Source: UBA4782 sp034430215 (lineage in GTDB: Bacteria > Chloroflexota > Anaerolineae > Anaerolineales > Anaerolineaceae). Taken from it: 64,000 nucleotides of DNA. The notes below the pieces were generated by a model, which was given only the letters and a program-made list of their open reading frames with translations, was not told the origin of the DNA and did not search any database. Shown here piece by piece: positions 51,475 to 60,725 of the stretch. Location of the stretch: contig DAOUFE010000013.1 in assembly GCA_034430215.1 (NCBI GenBank), positions 40,573 through 104,572 on the forward strand, in the 5' to 3' direction. The position numbers were made by a program, and so were the translations under genes. The number at the start of each line of letters is the position of its first letter. Position 1 is the first letter of the stretch.

Positions 51475-52935
51475 ATGACCGATATCACCCGGCTTTCTGC
51501 CGTTGAAATATGCCAGGCACTGCGCAAAGGACAGGTGAGCAGCAGCGAACTTACTTCTGCGTATTTGCAACAGATTGAAAAGCTAAATCCCACTCTTCTG
51601 GCATTTCTCACACCCACACCTGAGCTGGCTAAACAACAGGCGCTCCATGCTGATGAAAACCTTTCAGCCTGGCGCAAGAACCCAGATGCTCCTCTTCCTC
51701 CATTAACCGGGCTGCCCATTGCCATTAAAGACCTGTTGTGTCAAAAAGGTATCCGTACCACCTGCGGTTCAAAAATCCTCGAGAATTTCATCCCGCCATA
51801 TAGCGCGACAGTAGTGCAGCATTTATTAGATGCGGGCGTTGTGACCTTGGGGAAAACCAACACGGATGAATTTGCGATGGGTTCTTCCACAGAAAATTCA
51901 GCGTACCAGGTCACACGCAATCCATGGGATACATCCCATGTACCTGGAGGCTCCAGTGGTGGTTCTGCCGCTGCAGTTGCCAGCTATATGGCACCCATTG
52001 CGTTAGGAACCGATACCGGCGGCAGTGTGCGACAGCCGGCTGCTTTTTGTGGGTTGACTGGGTTAAAACCCACCTATGGTAGGGTATCACGTTATGGTTT
52101 GATCGCTTATGGCTCCTCGCTGGATAGTGTAGGGGTGTTGGGGCACAACGCAGCTGATGTGGCACTCTTATTTCAACACATAGCTGGTTATGATGTATTG
52201 GATGCCACGACCCTGGATGTGCCTGTACCACAATACACCCTTGCGAATCAAACCGACCTGCACGGACTCCGTGTAGGAGTGCCAAAGCAGTATTTTATCG
52301 AGGGGATGCAGTCTGAAGTGGAACAGGCAGTACATACTGCCATCGAGATGTTGCATTCTCTAGGTGCTGAAATAATGGAAATCTCTTTGCCGCATACAGA
52401 GTATGCCTTGCCAGTCTATTACCTGATCGCCCCCGCTGAAGCATCCGCTAACCTTGCGCGATATGACGGGGTTCGCTTTGGTTTACGCGTGGATGATCCG
52501 AATATGATTGTTCTCTCCCGTAAGAGCCGTGGAGCTGGTTTTGGCGCAGAGGTCAAGCGACGCATCATGCTGGGCACGTATGCGCTTTCTGCCGGGTATT
52601 ACGATGCCTATTACGCCCAGGCGCAAAAAGTTCGCACCCTCATCAAGCAGGATTTTGATGATGCGTTCAAGAAGGTGGATGTTGTGGCAGCACCGGTTAC
52701 ACCCACCACTGCATTTAAAATTGGCGAGCATACCGAAGATCCGCTGGCGATGTACCTGGAAGATGTGTTCACCCTGCCAGCCAACCTGGCTGGCGTGCCT
52801 GGTCTGGCTTTCCCGGTAGGATTTGATAAGAATCATCTGCCGATTGGGATGCAATTAATGGGGGCACATTTCCAGGAACTCACCCTGTTACAGACTGCCC
52901 ATGCCTATCAGTTGGTGACAGACTGGCATAAATAG
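51475..52935 (+). CDS. gatA: Asp-tRNA(Asn)/Glu-tRNA(Gln) amidotransferase subunit A
   Basis: GatA releases ammonia from glutamine or asparagine for transamidation on tRNA. The 486-residue amidase-signature protein has the Ser-cisSer-Lys triad: Lys in LPIAIKDLLC, and the two Ser in VPGGSSGGSAAAVASYM and ALGTDTGGSVRQPAAF. Further blocks are GLKPTYGRVSRYGLIAYGSS and AAPVTPTTAFKIGEH. GatB is not in the window, so gatCA forms a separate two-gene operon from gatB. The organism probably makes Gln-tRNA or Asn-tRNA by the indirect route. Confidence 0.96.
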   Translation: MTDITRLSAVEICQALRKGQVSSSELTSAYLQQIEKLNPTLLAFLTPTPELAKQQALHADENLSAWRKNPDAPLPPLTGLPIAIKDLLCQKGIRTTCGSKILENFIPPYSATVVQHLLDAGVVTLGKTNTDEFAMGSSTENSAYQVTRNPWDTSHVPGGSSGGSAAAVASYMAPIALGTDTGGSVRQPAAFCGLTGLKPTYGRVSRYGLIAYGSSLDSVGVLGHNAADVALLFQHIAGYDVLDATTLDVPVPQYTLANQTDLHGLRVGVPKQYFIEGMQSEVEQAVHTAIEMLHSLGAEIMEISLPHTEYALPVYYLIAPAEASANLARYDGVRFGLRVDDPNMIVLSRKSRGAGFGAEVKRRIMLGTYALSAGYYDAYYAQAQKVRTLIKQDFDDAFKKVDVVAAPVTPTTAFKIGEHTEDPLAMYLEDVFTLPANLAGVPGLAFPVGFDKNHLPIGMQLMGAHFQELTLLQTAHAYQLVTDWHK

Positions 52936-53178
52936 ACTCGATTCCAATAGTTATTGGTTTCTAAAGAACGGTTTATCATTTTTCCCCCATTTACTTCATG
53001 TAATTAGAAAAGTTATTGTATCCTTTATGCCCTTCACGAACCTGGCGGTGAAAATATTGGCGTGACGTGACAAAAACAATATCAAATGCAAATAGTTTTG
53101 GTTGTGATATACTTTTAAATCAAAGAAGATTATCATCAAATTTATCGGCTGTAATTACGCCAGGAGAAGGTACCTACT

Positions 53179-54306
53179 GTGAAAGTTTCCGTTTCTCAAC
53201 AACAACTTGCTCATGGTCTTGGTTTAGTTTCACGGGCTGTGGCACCCCGCAGCACTCTGCCAGTTCTGGCAAACGTTCTACTCGCTACCGATGAGGGGCG
53301 TGTACGTCTTTCAGCTACCAATCTGGAATTGGGGATATCCTGTTGGATTGGCGCACAGATCGCAGAAGAAGGCGCCATTACCGTACCCGCCCGCACTTTG
53401 AGTGATCTGGTCAACACCCTTCCAACCGACACCGTTCAAATGGAGTTAAACCCCAAGAATCAGGTGCTCAATGTACGCTGCGGTACTTCGGTTACGGATA
53501 TTAAAGGGATCGATGCTCAGGAATATCCGCCTATCCCGGTACCTGATTTGAATGACGGCATTGAACTAAATATCAATGACTTTAAAGAAATGATCCAACA
53601 GGTGGTCTTTGCTGTTTCCACGGATGAATCACGTCCCGTGCTACAGGGTGTACAGATGAACATCACCGGTTCCACCATCACCCTTGCTGCGACGGATGGT
53701 TACCGTGTCTCAGTGCGCACCGCTATGCTGGAGCAACCTGCTTCGCATCCCCTTTCAGTGATCATACCAGCCAGAGCATTGAGTGAGCTGGCTCGTATTG
53801 CAACCGATGGTGAACAGAAAGTTTCCATGGTCACCCCGCCTGGGCGCGGGCAGGTACTTTTCCATTTGCGTGATGCAGAACTAGTTTCCTCACTGATCGA
53901 AGGGAATTTCCCTCCCTATGATAAGATCATCCCAACATCTTTCAAAACAACAACCACCATTTCTACTTCAGAATTCTTAAAAGCCTGCCGCCAGGCAGAG
54001 ATCATCGCCCGCGATGGAAACAATATTATTCGCTTACACCTCCAACCAGGTGACGCTGCACCCGGTGTAGTCGAAATTTCAGCTCAATCCGAAGAGACTG
54101 GCTTCAGTGAAATCAAGCTTGATGCCAACATCGAAGGATCTGGATTGTTGATCGCATTTAATGTTAAATTCTTGCGTGAAGTTTTAGAGGTCATCAAAAC
54201 ACCCAATATCCATCTAAAAACCAATGCCAACAATACCCCCGGCATGATTTTACCAGCAGGAGATGACTCCTTTACGCATGTTATTATGCCAATGCATCTT
54301 GGCTAA
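53179..54306 (+). CDS. dnaN: DNA polymerase III beta subunit (sliding clamp)
   Basis: The 375-residue clamp encircles DNA and holds replicative polymerases. The start is GTG with AGGAG upstream (KVSVSQQQLAHGLGLVSRAVA). Three clamp repeats are visible, with SRPVLQGVQMNITGSTITLAATDGYR in the middle and the C-terminal MILPAGDDSFTHVIMPMHLG. dnaA is not adjacent and I see no DnaA-box cluster in the 243-base upstream gap, so this is not an obvious origin. Confidence 0.97.
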   Translation: MKVSVSQQQLAHGLGLVSRAVAPRSTLPVLANVLLATDEGRVRLSATNLELGISCWIGAQIAEEGAITVPARTLSDLVNTLPTDTVQMELNPKNQVLNVRCGTSVTDIKGIDAQEYPPIPVPDLNDGIELNINDFKEMIQQVVFAVSTDESRPVLQGVQMNITGSTITLAATDGYRVSVRTAMLEQPASHPLSVIIPARALSELARIATDGEQKVSMVTPPGRGQVLFHLRDAELVSSLIEGNFPPYDKIIPTSFKTTTTISTSEFLKACRQAEIIARDGNNIIRLHLQPGDAAPGVVEISAQSEETGFSEIKLDANIEGSGLLIAFNVKFLREVLEVIKTPNIHLKTNANNTPGMILPAGDDSFTHVIMPMHLG

Positions 54307-54314
54307 ATAATTCT

Positions 54315-56663
54315 ATGCCCGGCGAGATCAGTTTCCTTCCCAGTTCGAACGAACGTTACCTTTCTATCACCCTGGCATTAGCACAATATCCCATACTAAG
54401 CAGCCGCATTCGTGAAAGGATGCGGCAATTCTTATTTGATAATGGCATCCTCCAGCATCAGGTTTTTGAATCGCAGGTACGTGAGGCAGCAATCCGTTCT
54501 CAACAGCGTGAAGGAATGGAGCAGCCATATGAAGAAGAACCTGCAGAAATGTGGGAACTCCGCGTCCAGCGCATACGCGATCAGTTGACCGACTTACGGT
54601 TCAGTCATTTCTTTAATTTCGAAGCGTTCGAAAAGATCGTCAACGAGGTAATGGGCGAGCGGGGTGTACAGATCGATGACCTGATGTTATCGATGAACCC
54701 GGAACTGGCGCCGCTCGAAATGGTTTTTGAACAGGCAATGTCTATCGAGCGCATGGATGAAAGCGAGCGTCAGCGCTACGCTCATCGACTTCATGAACTG
54801 AAAGTCGTTCTCATCAGAGCACTCATCAGCGATCAACTTCGTTATATCAATATTGCTAAAGAATGGTTCACCATTCATGACCTTTCGGATATCCGCCGTA
54901 GAAGGATCGGTGCAGGTCGTATCGGTGGGAAATCCGCTGGTATGCTGCTTGCCACCCGCATTCTGAAGGATTCACTTCACCTTCCAGAAGATGTATCCAT
55001 AGATACTCCTGATTCTTACTATATTGGCTCGCAAGAACTATATACCTTCATGTCCATCAACAACCTGGTGCACTGGAATGACCAGAAATATAAAACAGAA
55101 GAGGAAATGCGGGCTGATTATCCAAAAATTATCAAGGATTTTCTCGCCGGTGATTTTCCACCCGATATCACTGCCCGATTGGAAGGAGTGATGGCAGGCG
55201 TAGGAAATCGTCCCATTATCGTGCGTTCATCCAGCCTGTTGGAAGATAACTTTGGCACTTCATTCGCTGGCAAGTATGAAAGCATTTTCTTACCCAACCA
55301 GGCTTCTACAGCAGAGAATATTCATGCCCTGACCAGGGCGATCGCGCAAATCTATGCTTCTACCCTCAACCCGAATGCTTTACTTTACCGGCGTAGTAAA
55401 GGGTTGCTGGATTATGACGAGCGAATGGCAATCCTCATCCAGGTGGTTCAGGGTGAAACCTATGGAAAATACTATCTACCGCATGCTGCTGGTGTGGCAT
55501 TCAGCCATAACCTTTTCCGCTGGTCACCTCAACTTAAAGCGGAGGACGGATTTGTTCGCATGGTATGGGGATTGGGTACACGTGCAGTTGACAGAGTTGG
55601 AAATGATTATCCACGACTGGTGGCGCTCAGCCATCCCTTGCTGCGTCCCTCTACCAAACCCTCGGTTATTCAACATTATTCGCAGCAATTTGTTGATCTG
55701 ATCAATCTGGAAGACAATTTATTTGAGACCCTCCCCGTTCATGATATAGTAAAATCTGATTACCAGCCTTTACGATATCTCTTTCAATTATATGAAGAAG
55801 GATATTTTTCAGCATTACGGTCAAACCTGCTGCCCTCTGATACAAAAAATCTGGTACTGACCTATGATGAATTCTTGCGTCGCACACCTTTTGCGGAAAA
55901 AATGCGGTTGATTCTGCAAACTTTGGAGAATATCTATCACTCACCTGTGGATATGGAATTTACTGCACATCTTTCCGATTCAGAAACCGGTAAGCCAAAA
56001 CTAAAAATCACCATCCTGCAATGTCGCCCTCAAAGCCAATTGGTCACAACCGAACAGGTTCCCATACCTGCTGGAATTCCTGAACACAGGGTAGTGTTCT
56101 CCACCAAGTTTGTAGTTCCTCAGGGGTATATCGACCGGATCGATTACGTTGTGTTTGTACCACCCGAAGGATATTTCGCTCTATCCACCATGAACCTTCG
56201 TTCAGAACTGGCTAGAGCCATTGGAAAACTGAATGCAGCATTGAATGGCAAAGCATATATTTGTATTGGTCCGGGACGTTGGGGGAGTTCCAATGCTGAC
56301 CTGGGAGTGCCCATCAGTTACGGGGATATCTATCACACCCGCGCCCTGGTTGAATTAGCTGGACCGGAGATCGGTCCTGAACCCGAACCCTCTTTGGGTA
56401 CACACTTCTTCCAGGATTTATTGGAATCACAGATATACCCGCTGGCGATTGAACTGAATAAAACCAGCAGTTCCTTCAACCATGCTTTCTTTTATGACAG
56501 CCCCAATAGATTAGAAGAATTCATTACGATTGACGAGACGTTAAAAAACGCCCTGCGATTGATCCGTGTTTCTGATGTTGCCCCCAATCAGCATGTATGT
56601 CTGATCATGGATGAAGAAAAAGGGCATGCAGTGGCATACCTGGAACCGAATTCTTCCTTGTAA
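54315..56663 (+). CDS. PEP/pyruvate-binding (PPDK N-terminal) domain protein
   Basis: The 782-residue protein starts 8 bases after dnaN. The first 200 residues are helical and of no known family. Then comes a PPDK-N/ATP-grasp-like part with GAGRIGGKSAGMLLATRIL, PIIVRSSSLLEDNFGTSFAGKYES and FSHNLFRWSP. It lacks the phosphohistidine swivel and the PEP-domain found in full PPDK or PEP synthase. The C-terminal part (ICIGPGRWGSSNADLGVPISYGDIY) carries a conserved glycine-rich loop. It may phosphorylate a partner or act as an independent kinase. The reaction is unknown. Confidence 0.82.
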   Translation: MPGEISFLPSSNERYLSITLALAQYPILSSRIRERMRQFLFDNGILQHQVFESQVREAAIRSQQREGMEQPYEEEPAEMWELRVQRIRDQLTDLRFSHFFNFEAFEKIVNEVMGERGVQIDDLMLSMNPELAPLEMVFEQAMSIERMDESERQRYAHRLHELKVVLIRALISDQLRYINIAKEWFTIHDLSDIRRRRIGAGRIGGKSAGMLLATRILKDSLHLPEDVSIDTPDSYYIGSQELYTFMSINNLVHWNDQKYKTEEEMRADYPKIIKDFLAGDFPPDITARLEGVMAGVGNRPIIVRSSSLLEDNFGTSFAGKYESIFLPNQASTAENIHALTRAIAQIYASTLNPNALLYRRSKGLLDYDERMAILIQVVQGETYGKYYLPHAAGVAFSHNLFRWSPQLKAEDGFVRMVWGLGTRAVDRVGNDYPRLVALSHPLLRPSTKPSVIQHYSQQFVDLINLEDNLFETLPVHDIVKSDYQPLRYLFQLYEEGYFSALRSNLLPSDTKNLVLTYDEFLRRTPFAEKMRLILQTLENIYHSPVDMEFTAHLSDSETGKPKLKITILQCRPQSQLVTTEQVPIPAGIPEHRVVFSTKFVVPQGYIDRIDYVVFVPPEGYFALSTMNLRSELARAIGKLNAALNGKAYICIGPGRWGSSNADLGVPISYGDIYHTRALVELAGPEIGPEPEPSLGTHFFQDLLESQIYPLAIELNKTSSSFNHAFFYDSPNRLEEFITIDETLKNALRLIRVSDVAPNQHVCLIMDEEKGHAVAYLEPNSSL

Positions 56664-56675
56664 GTTTACGACCGG

Positions 56676-57221
56676 TTATTGACCTGGTTGCCAGGCGTAG
56701 ATGAATTGTTCCTGAGTTTTTGTTTCGGGGGATGGGTATTTTCCGTAAGAAATATTTTTTCTTAATTCTTGAATATAAGGGATAACCAGATCTTTTTGGA
56801 ATCCATGCCGTATTAAATGGCAGCCCACTACCATGCCAGTGCGCCCCATACCAGCCATGCAATGCACATACACTGCCAGGTTGTTGATCAGTGACTGATC
56901 GATCTTATTCAGGATATTCACCATTTCATCCACAGTAGGCACACCCATATCGAGAATCGGCATACGAACATATTCCACTTTCACATTATGCCTGCGTGCC
57001 TCCTGACGAAGCAACTCACGATAATCTTCCCCTTCACCTGCCCTGCTCAAATCAATGATCACATTGATATCGAGTTCGACCAATGCCTGCAATCTTTCGC
57101 GGACGATATCCTCCGTGCGTGAAATATATCCTGGGCGTGAACCCGGGTATTCACCTGCCAGCAATTGGGCTGGTCGCACCCAATAAGAATTATCGAAGGG
57201 AACAGGGGGAGTATTTAGCAT
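56676..57221 (-). CDS. Dual-specificity/tyrosine phosphatase-like protein
   Basis: The 181-residue phosphatase has the CX5R signature VYVHCMAGMGRTGMVVGCHL with Cys and Arg of the P-loop, a preceding VIIDLSRAGEGEDY region and the general-acid loop YVRMPILDMGVP, where Asp is present. It resembles CDKN3/PRL-like dual-specificity phosphatases. AAGG precedes ATG. It ends 12 bases from the end of the converging PPDK-N gene. Confidence 0.9.
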   Translation of the reverse strand: MLNTPPVPFDNSYWVRPAQLLAGEYPGSRPGYISRTEDIVRERLQALVELDINVIIDLSRAGEGEDYRELLRQEARRHNVKVEYVRMPILDMGVPTVDEMVNILNKIDQSLINNLAVYVHCMAGMGRTGMVVGCHLIRHGFQKDLVIPYIQELRKNISYGKYPSPETKTQEQFIYAWQPGQ

Positions 57222-57289
57222 ATGATACCTTCTGCGTGATTATAGCGCATATACCGTCAAAAATATTCTTACATATCCAAAAAAAGTTT

Positions 57290-58306
57290 TTATGCACCTT
57301 CTAACAATCGGGCAATTTCATCTCGAGCAGGTCGGGGGAGAAGTCTGCGTAGCCCACCTTCAACACACCACACAGAAACACCATCGCCTTCCACCCAACC
57401 AATATCATGGCAGGCAATTCCCGCTTCGTGACAGGTTTGAATGATCATAGAAGCATCCGGTTCGGGTGTCGCGATCAGCAAAGCACCCGAAGCGATGGCT
57501 GCCAGCGGGTCGATTTGCATGATGTCACAAATTTTCTGCGCCAGGGGTGAGACAATTTCCTGTCTGGGAGTGAACACCAACGTTTTTTGACTTGCTTCTG
57601 ATAATTCCCAAAGAGCTGCAGCTAACCCTCCCTCTGTTGGGTCGTGCATGCCGTGCACCCTGCCATACTGACATGCCAGGCGGGCTTCCTGCACCACACT
57701 GATCCCCGGTTCCAAAAGGTAATTGGCTGCCTGTTGCAATTCACTGGCTGAAATTTTTCCCACCAGCCGGGGGGTAAATTCGCGCGCCAGAATCGAAACT
57801 GACTCTACAGGAATTCCTTTGGTCAGTAATATGCGGTCACCAGACAGTAAACCACGAGGTGTAACCAATCGGTTAATTGCCACTTCACCAATCATCGTAC
57901 CCATGATGATCGGGCGGTCCAAGCCATGCGTGATCTCGGTATGCCCGCCCACCACATTCACGTCCATTGCCCGGCAAGCGCGCTGGATTTGCCTGGATAT
58001 GTTCAGCACCATTTCTCGGGTGGCAGTGTTTTCTGGCAGCAGGATGGTTGCCAGAAACCAACGCGGTGTGGCACCAGTGGTGGCAATATCATTAGCGCAA
58101 ACCTGCACCACATACCTGCCAATTTCATCGGTAGCGAAGGTAATAGGGTCCGATTTCACCACCAGCAGGTGATCTCCCATATCCAGAACAGTGCAATCCA
58201 GTCCTGCACCCGGACCAAGTTTTACCCTCGGGTCTGAGACTGGCATGCCCGCCAGCATCTGTTCCAACAGATCGGGAGGTAGCTTCCCCAACTGTAAATG
58301 TTTCAC
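57290..58306 (-). CDS. AIR synthase-related protein, HypE/ThiL-like
   Basis: The 338-residue protein has the AIRS N and C domains: GPGAGLDCTVLDMGDHLLVVKSDP (split by hydrophobic residues), VQVCANDIATTGATPRWFLATILLP, NVVGGHTEITHGLDRPIIMGT and HGMHDPTEGGLAAALWELSE. These match HypE-like hydrogenase maturation proteins, but no hyp genes are near and the C-terminal PRVC/PCI tail of HypE is missing (it ends in LLEGA). So it is probably not a HypE. It overlaps the DinB-like gene by 4 bases. Confidence 0.85.
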   Translation of the reverse strand: MKHLQLGKLPPDLLEQMLAGMPVSDPRVKLGPGAGLDCTVLDMGDHLLVVKSDPITFATDEIGRYVVQVCANDIATTGATPRWFLATILLPENTATREMVLNISRQIQRACRAMDVNVVGGHTEITHGLDRPIIMGTMIGEVAINRLVTPRGLLSGDRILLTKGIPVESVSILAREFTPRLVGKISASELQQAANYLLEPGISVVQEARLACQYGRVHGMHDPTEGGLAAALWELSEASQKTLVFTPRQEIVSPLAQKICDIMQIDPLAAIASGALLIATPEPDASMIIQTCHEAGIACHDIGWVEGDGVSVWCVEGGLRRLLPRPARDEIARLLEGA

Positions 58307-58893
58307 GAAATTTCTATCCCCAGATCAAAAGCGTGTTCTACTCCTTCATGTTCCATGATGATCGCCCATACCAGCCAGCCAAGCGGTACTTCACCAGTGA
58401 AACCGGGAGTTTCCCAATGATCCAGTTTGCCCATTTCCAGATGTGCAACATCCATCAATCCCGGTGTCTGAAAAAGAATGTAAAGCACTTCGCCCATCTG
58501 TAAGGCGGTCTTTTGAATTTCTTCCCAGGGAATATTTGCCTGGCGTTTCATCTGATATTGGTTGAATGCTTCGATATTCTCAAAATCTTTACTGGTTCCA
58601 TCTGGTTCGATGTACCCCTTTAATTTCCAGGCACGCGGGTAGGTAACCCCTGTAAGAAACTCTGCGCACATTTGAATCAAGAAACGATCCCATTCCGCGA
58701 TATGACCAACCACCAGCGCTACGCTTCTTCCATCACTACTGACCTGGGCAGCCCTTTCCGGGGTGATCGCCAACACTGCCGCTTTGTAGGTCTCCCATAT
58801 TTTCTTATGTACCGCAGCAAAGCGTTCATATCTCTTGTCAGGCGGGAGAACGACTGCTTCAGCCATTACCTGGTCAAAAGTTTTCCGATCCAT
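58303..58893 (-). CDS. DinB-like four-helix protein
   Basis: The 196-residue protein is helical with histidines in VVGHIAEWDRFLIQMCAEF and IIMEHEGVEHAFDLG that could form the DinB/YfiT-like metal site. AGGAGG precedes ATG. It overlaps the AIRS gene by 4 bases. DinB-fold proteins include thiol transferases and unknowns. The similarity is weak, and the ARAWKLKGYIEPDG part matches nothing known to me. Confidence 0.65.
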   Translation of the reverse strand: MDRKTFDQVMAEAVVLPPDKRYERFAAVHKKIWETYKAAVLAITPERAAQVSSDGRSVALVVGHIAEWDRFLIQMCAEFLTGVTYPRAWKLKGYIEPDGTSKDFENIEAFNQYQMKRQANIPWEEIQKTALQMGEVLYILFQTPGLMDVAHLEMGKLDHWETPGFTGEVPLGWLVWAIIMEHEGVEHAFDLGIEIS

Positions 58894-58904
58894 TCTTTAC
58901 CTCC

Positions 58905-59882
58905 TTAAATCCTGCCTGCAGCATGCAGTATGGTCAGAGCTTCAACCGTAACAAATTCATTCATCAATTTGCCATTGGATTTTCCCCATCCAACCAACGA
59001 ACATCCACTGGAGGTGGTTTTCGTGGTCACCCTATAAATTTTCGTGTCTGCTGCATACCCGCCTTCTGGAAGCTCTTTGGATTCCAACCAATCCAGAGCT
59101 TCTTCGCAGCGCGGGTCAAGGATCAAACCCATTTCAGCCATCACCTTCAATCCATTCAGTACTGTGTAATGCCAATAGAAAGGATAATGAAGTTTGAGAA
59201 AACCAGGGTCGATCACCTCTCCACCGTGTACACGCCGGAACAACCTGCGCTGTAAAAAAACCTCTGCAGCCTGCCTGGCTGTCTCCCGTAATTTTTCATT
59301 CCCGGTTTTCTCTGCTGCCAGCCAGATCGCTCGCATGGGCAGCCAGGTTTCATGAAAAGAAGAGGTATCTGCTTTAAGATGCCAGTCGCAGTTCCAGCCA
59401 CCATCCGGCCACTGACATTCGAGCAAGCGATCCACCAGTAATTCCACCCGTTCATCTGCCAAACCAAGTGAATAAAGAGAAAAGATCGCATATCCTTCCT
59501 GTGAGCCACACCGCCGGATGCGTTCAGGGCCATATTTCCGGCGTTTTTCTTCATACACTAGAATGTGATGTTCACCCAACAGCCAATCGAATTCTTGCTC
59601 GCGCAAGGGAATCAACGATCTATCACCAGATGGATAGCCCAATTCAGCCAGCATTGCCAATGTCCAGTGAGATCCAGCCCATTTGAAATAAGCGTGATGT
59701 GGCAGTGTCCCATCTGGCTGCCTTTCAGATAGAAGTTGTTTTACCCGGTCTGAATTGCGAATTTCTTCCTGCATCGTCAACATTTCGACAGATTGCGGGT
59801 CTCTGTCCAGCACATTCCTGGCTGTTTGGTAACGGATGGATGGTTCAACACTACTCATTAACTTTTCAACGATCGCTTTCAT
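58905..59882 (-). CDS. Prenyltransferase/squalene-cyclase-like repeat protein
   Basis: The 325-residue protein has alpha-alpha toroid repeats: ECQWPDGGWNCDWHLKAD, SKELPEGGYAADTKIYR, ERQPDGTLPHHAYFKWAG. They resemble the QxxDGGW repeats of terpene cyclases and prenyltransferases. It lacks the DXDD motif of squalene-hopene cyclase and is half the length, so it is not a canonical cyclase. ATG 59882 has AAGGA five bases upstream; the frame extends into the preceding gene. Function unknown. Confidence 0.7.
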   Translation of the reverse strand: MKAIVEKLMSSVEPSIRYQTARNVLDRDPQSVEMLTMQEEIRNSDRVKQLLSERQPDGTLPHHAYFKWAGSHWTLAMLAELGYPSGDRSLIPLREQEFDWLLGEHHILVYEEKRRKYGPERIRRCGSQEGYAIFSLYSLGLADERVELLVDRLLECQWPDGGWNCDWHLKADTSSFHETWLPMRAIWLAAEKTGNEKLRETARQAAEVFLQRRLFRRVHGGEVIDPGFLKLHYPFYWHYTVLNGLKVMAEMGLILDPRCEEALDWLESKELPEGGYAADTKIYRVTTKTTSSGCSLVGWGKSNGKLMNEFVTVEALTILHAAGRI

Positions 59883-59898
59883 TTTGATCCTTTTTCTT

Positions 59899-60684
59899 TT
59901 AATCAATACATTTTCCATCATCCGCAGGATCTTCATAAAGGGGGATTCTGTCGCTGACCGATGTAATTTCGCCTTCTCTCGTCAAGGCAACATCCACCCG
60001 GTAATAGGTATGGGGACCACAACCGCATAATTGATACCCAAATAGATTAACAACATATCCGGTATCTGTTTCCACTACATGGGTATCCTCGATCCTCTCT
60101 GTCAGATATCGCAGATTTTCATCCGCTTCCATCTGAAAATCAGCCCAAAAGCCGGTAGCAGCCACCGCATAACTGATCGCTTCGGTGCTGCTTTCGATAG
60201 GTGCGAACACCTTTTGCAGATCAGGAACCCCTTTGATCACTTCGAACTTGCCATCGCGATAAGCAAGCATACGAACATAAAGGTTCGTAGGGCACCCGAT
60301 GTTGTACAGATACTCATCCTCTGGCAGGTCTTCCATCATCATGTCCATTCTACAAGACATGATCGGAATTGATGGTTCCAGTCCGCCATATGGTTCACTG
60401 AGAGGGGAGATGGAAACACATCCCAGCTTACCAGGTTCGCTGTCTGCGGAACAGGTGATCCAGCCGTTACCCTCGTCTACACAACCGGTATTGGGCATTT
60501 CCAGCAGAATGGGAAAGGTTGGTACATCATAATGGATCATTTCAGGCAGGGAGTATCCTTCGGTTGGTTCATCGGTGATAATGCGCGTTCTATCCTCATC
60601 AAATACCCCACCAATACTACATGCAGCAATAGTCCCAGCAATCCCCAAAATAAACAAAAAACGCCATGCTGAATGTCTGTGCAT
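59899..60684 (-). CDS. Lipoprotein of unknown function
   Basis: The 261-residue protein has a lipoprotein signal (FLFILGIAGTIAACSIGG) with lipobox AACS. The rest is a soluble domain with many acidic residues and cysteines (NTGCVDEGNGWITC, GCVSISPLSEP, LCGCGPHTYYRVDVAL, ending DDGKCID) that may form disulfides. It has no family I recognise. A GGAGG site precedes ATG, and it lies 17 bases before the cyclase-like gene. Confidence 0.7.
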   Translation of the reverse strand: MHRHSAWRFLFILGIAGTIAACSIGGVFDEDRTRIITDEPTEGYSLPEMIHYDVPTFPILLEMPNTGCVDEGNGWITCSADSEPGKLGCVSISPLSEPYGGLEPSIPIMSCRMDMMMEDLPEDEYLYNIGCPTNLYVRMLAYRDGKFEVIKGVPDLQKVFAPIESSTEAISYAVAATGFWADFQMEADENLRYLTERIEDTHVVETDTGYVVNLFGYQLCGCGPHTYYRVDVALTREGEITSVSDRIPLYEDPADDGKCID

Positions 60685-60725
60685 GTTGCCTCCTGTTAAG
60701 GGCGTTCTGATTGATCAAGATCAAA

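Noticed and set aside
52936..53178. Replication origin next to dnaN
   Set aside because: No cluster of TTATCCACA-like DnaA boxes or dnaA gene is present. A weak CCAATA/TATTGG hairpin follows gatA.
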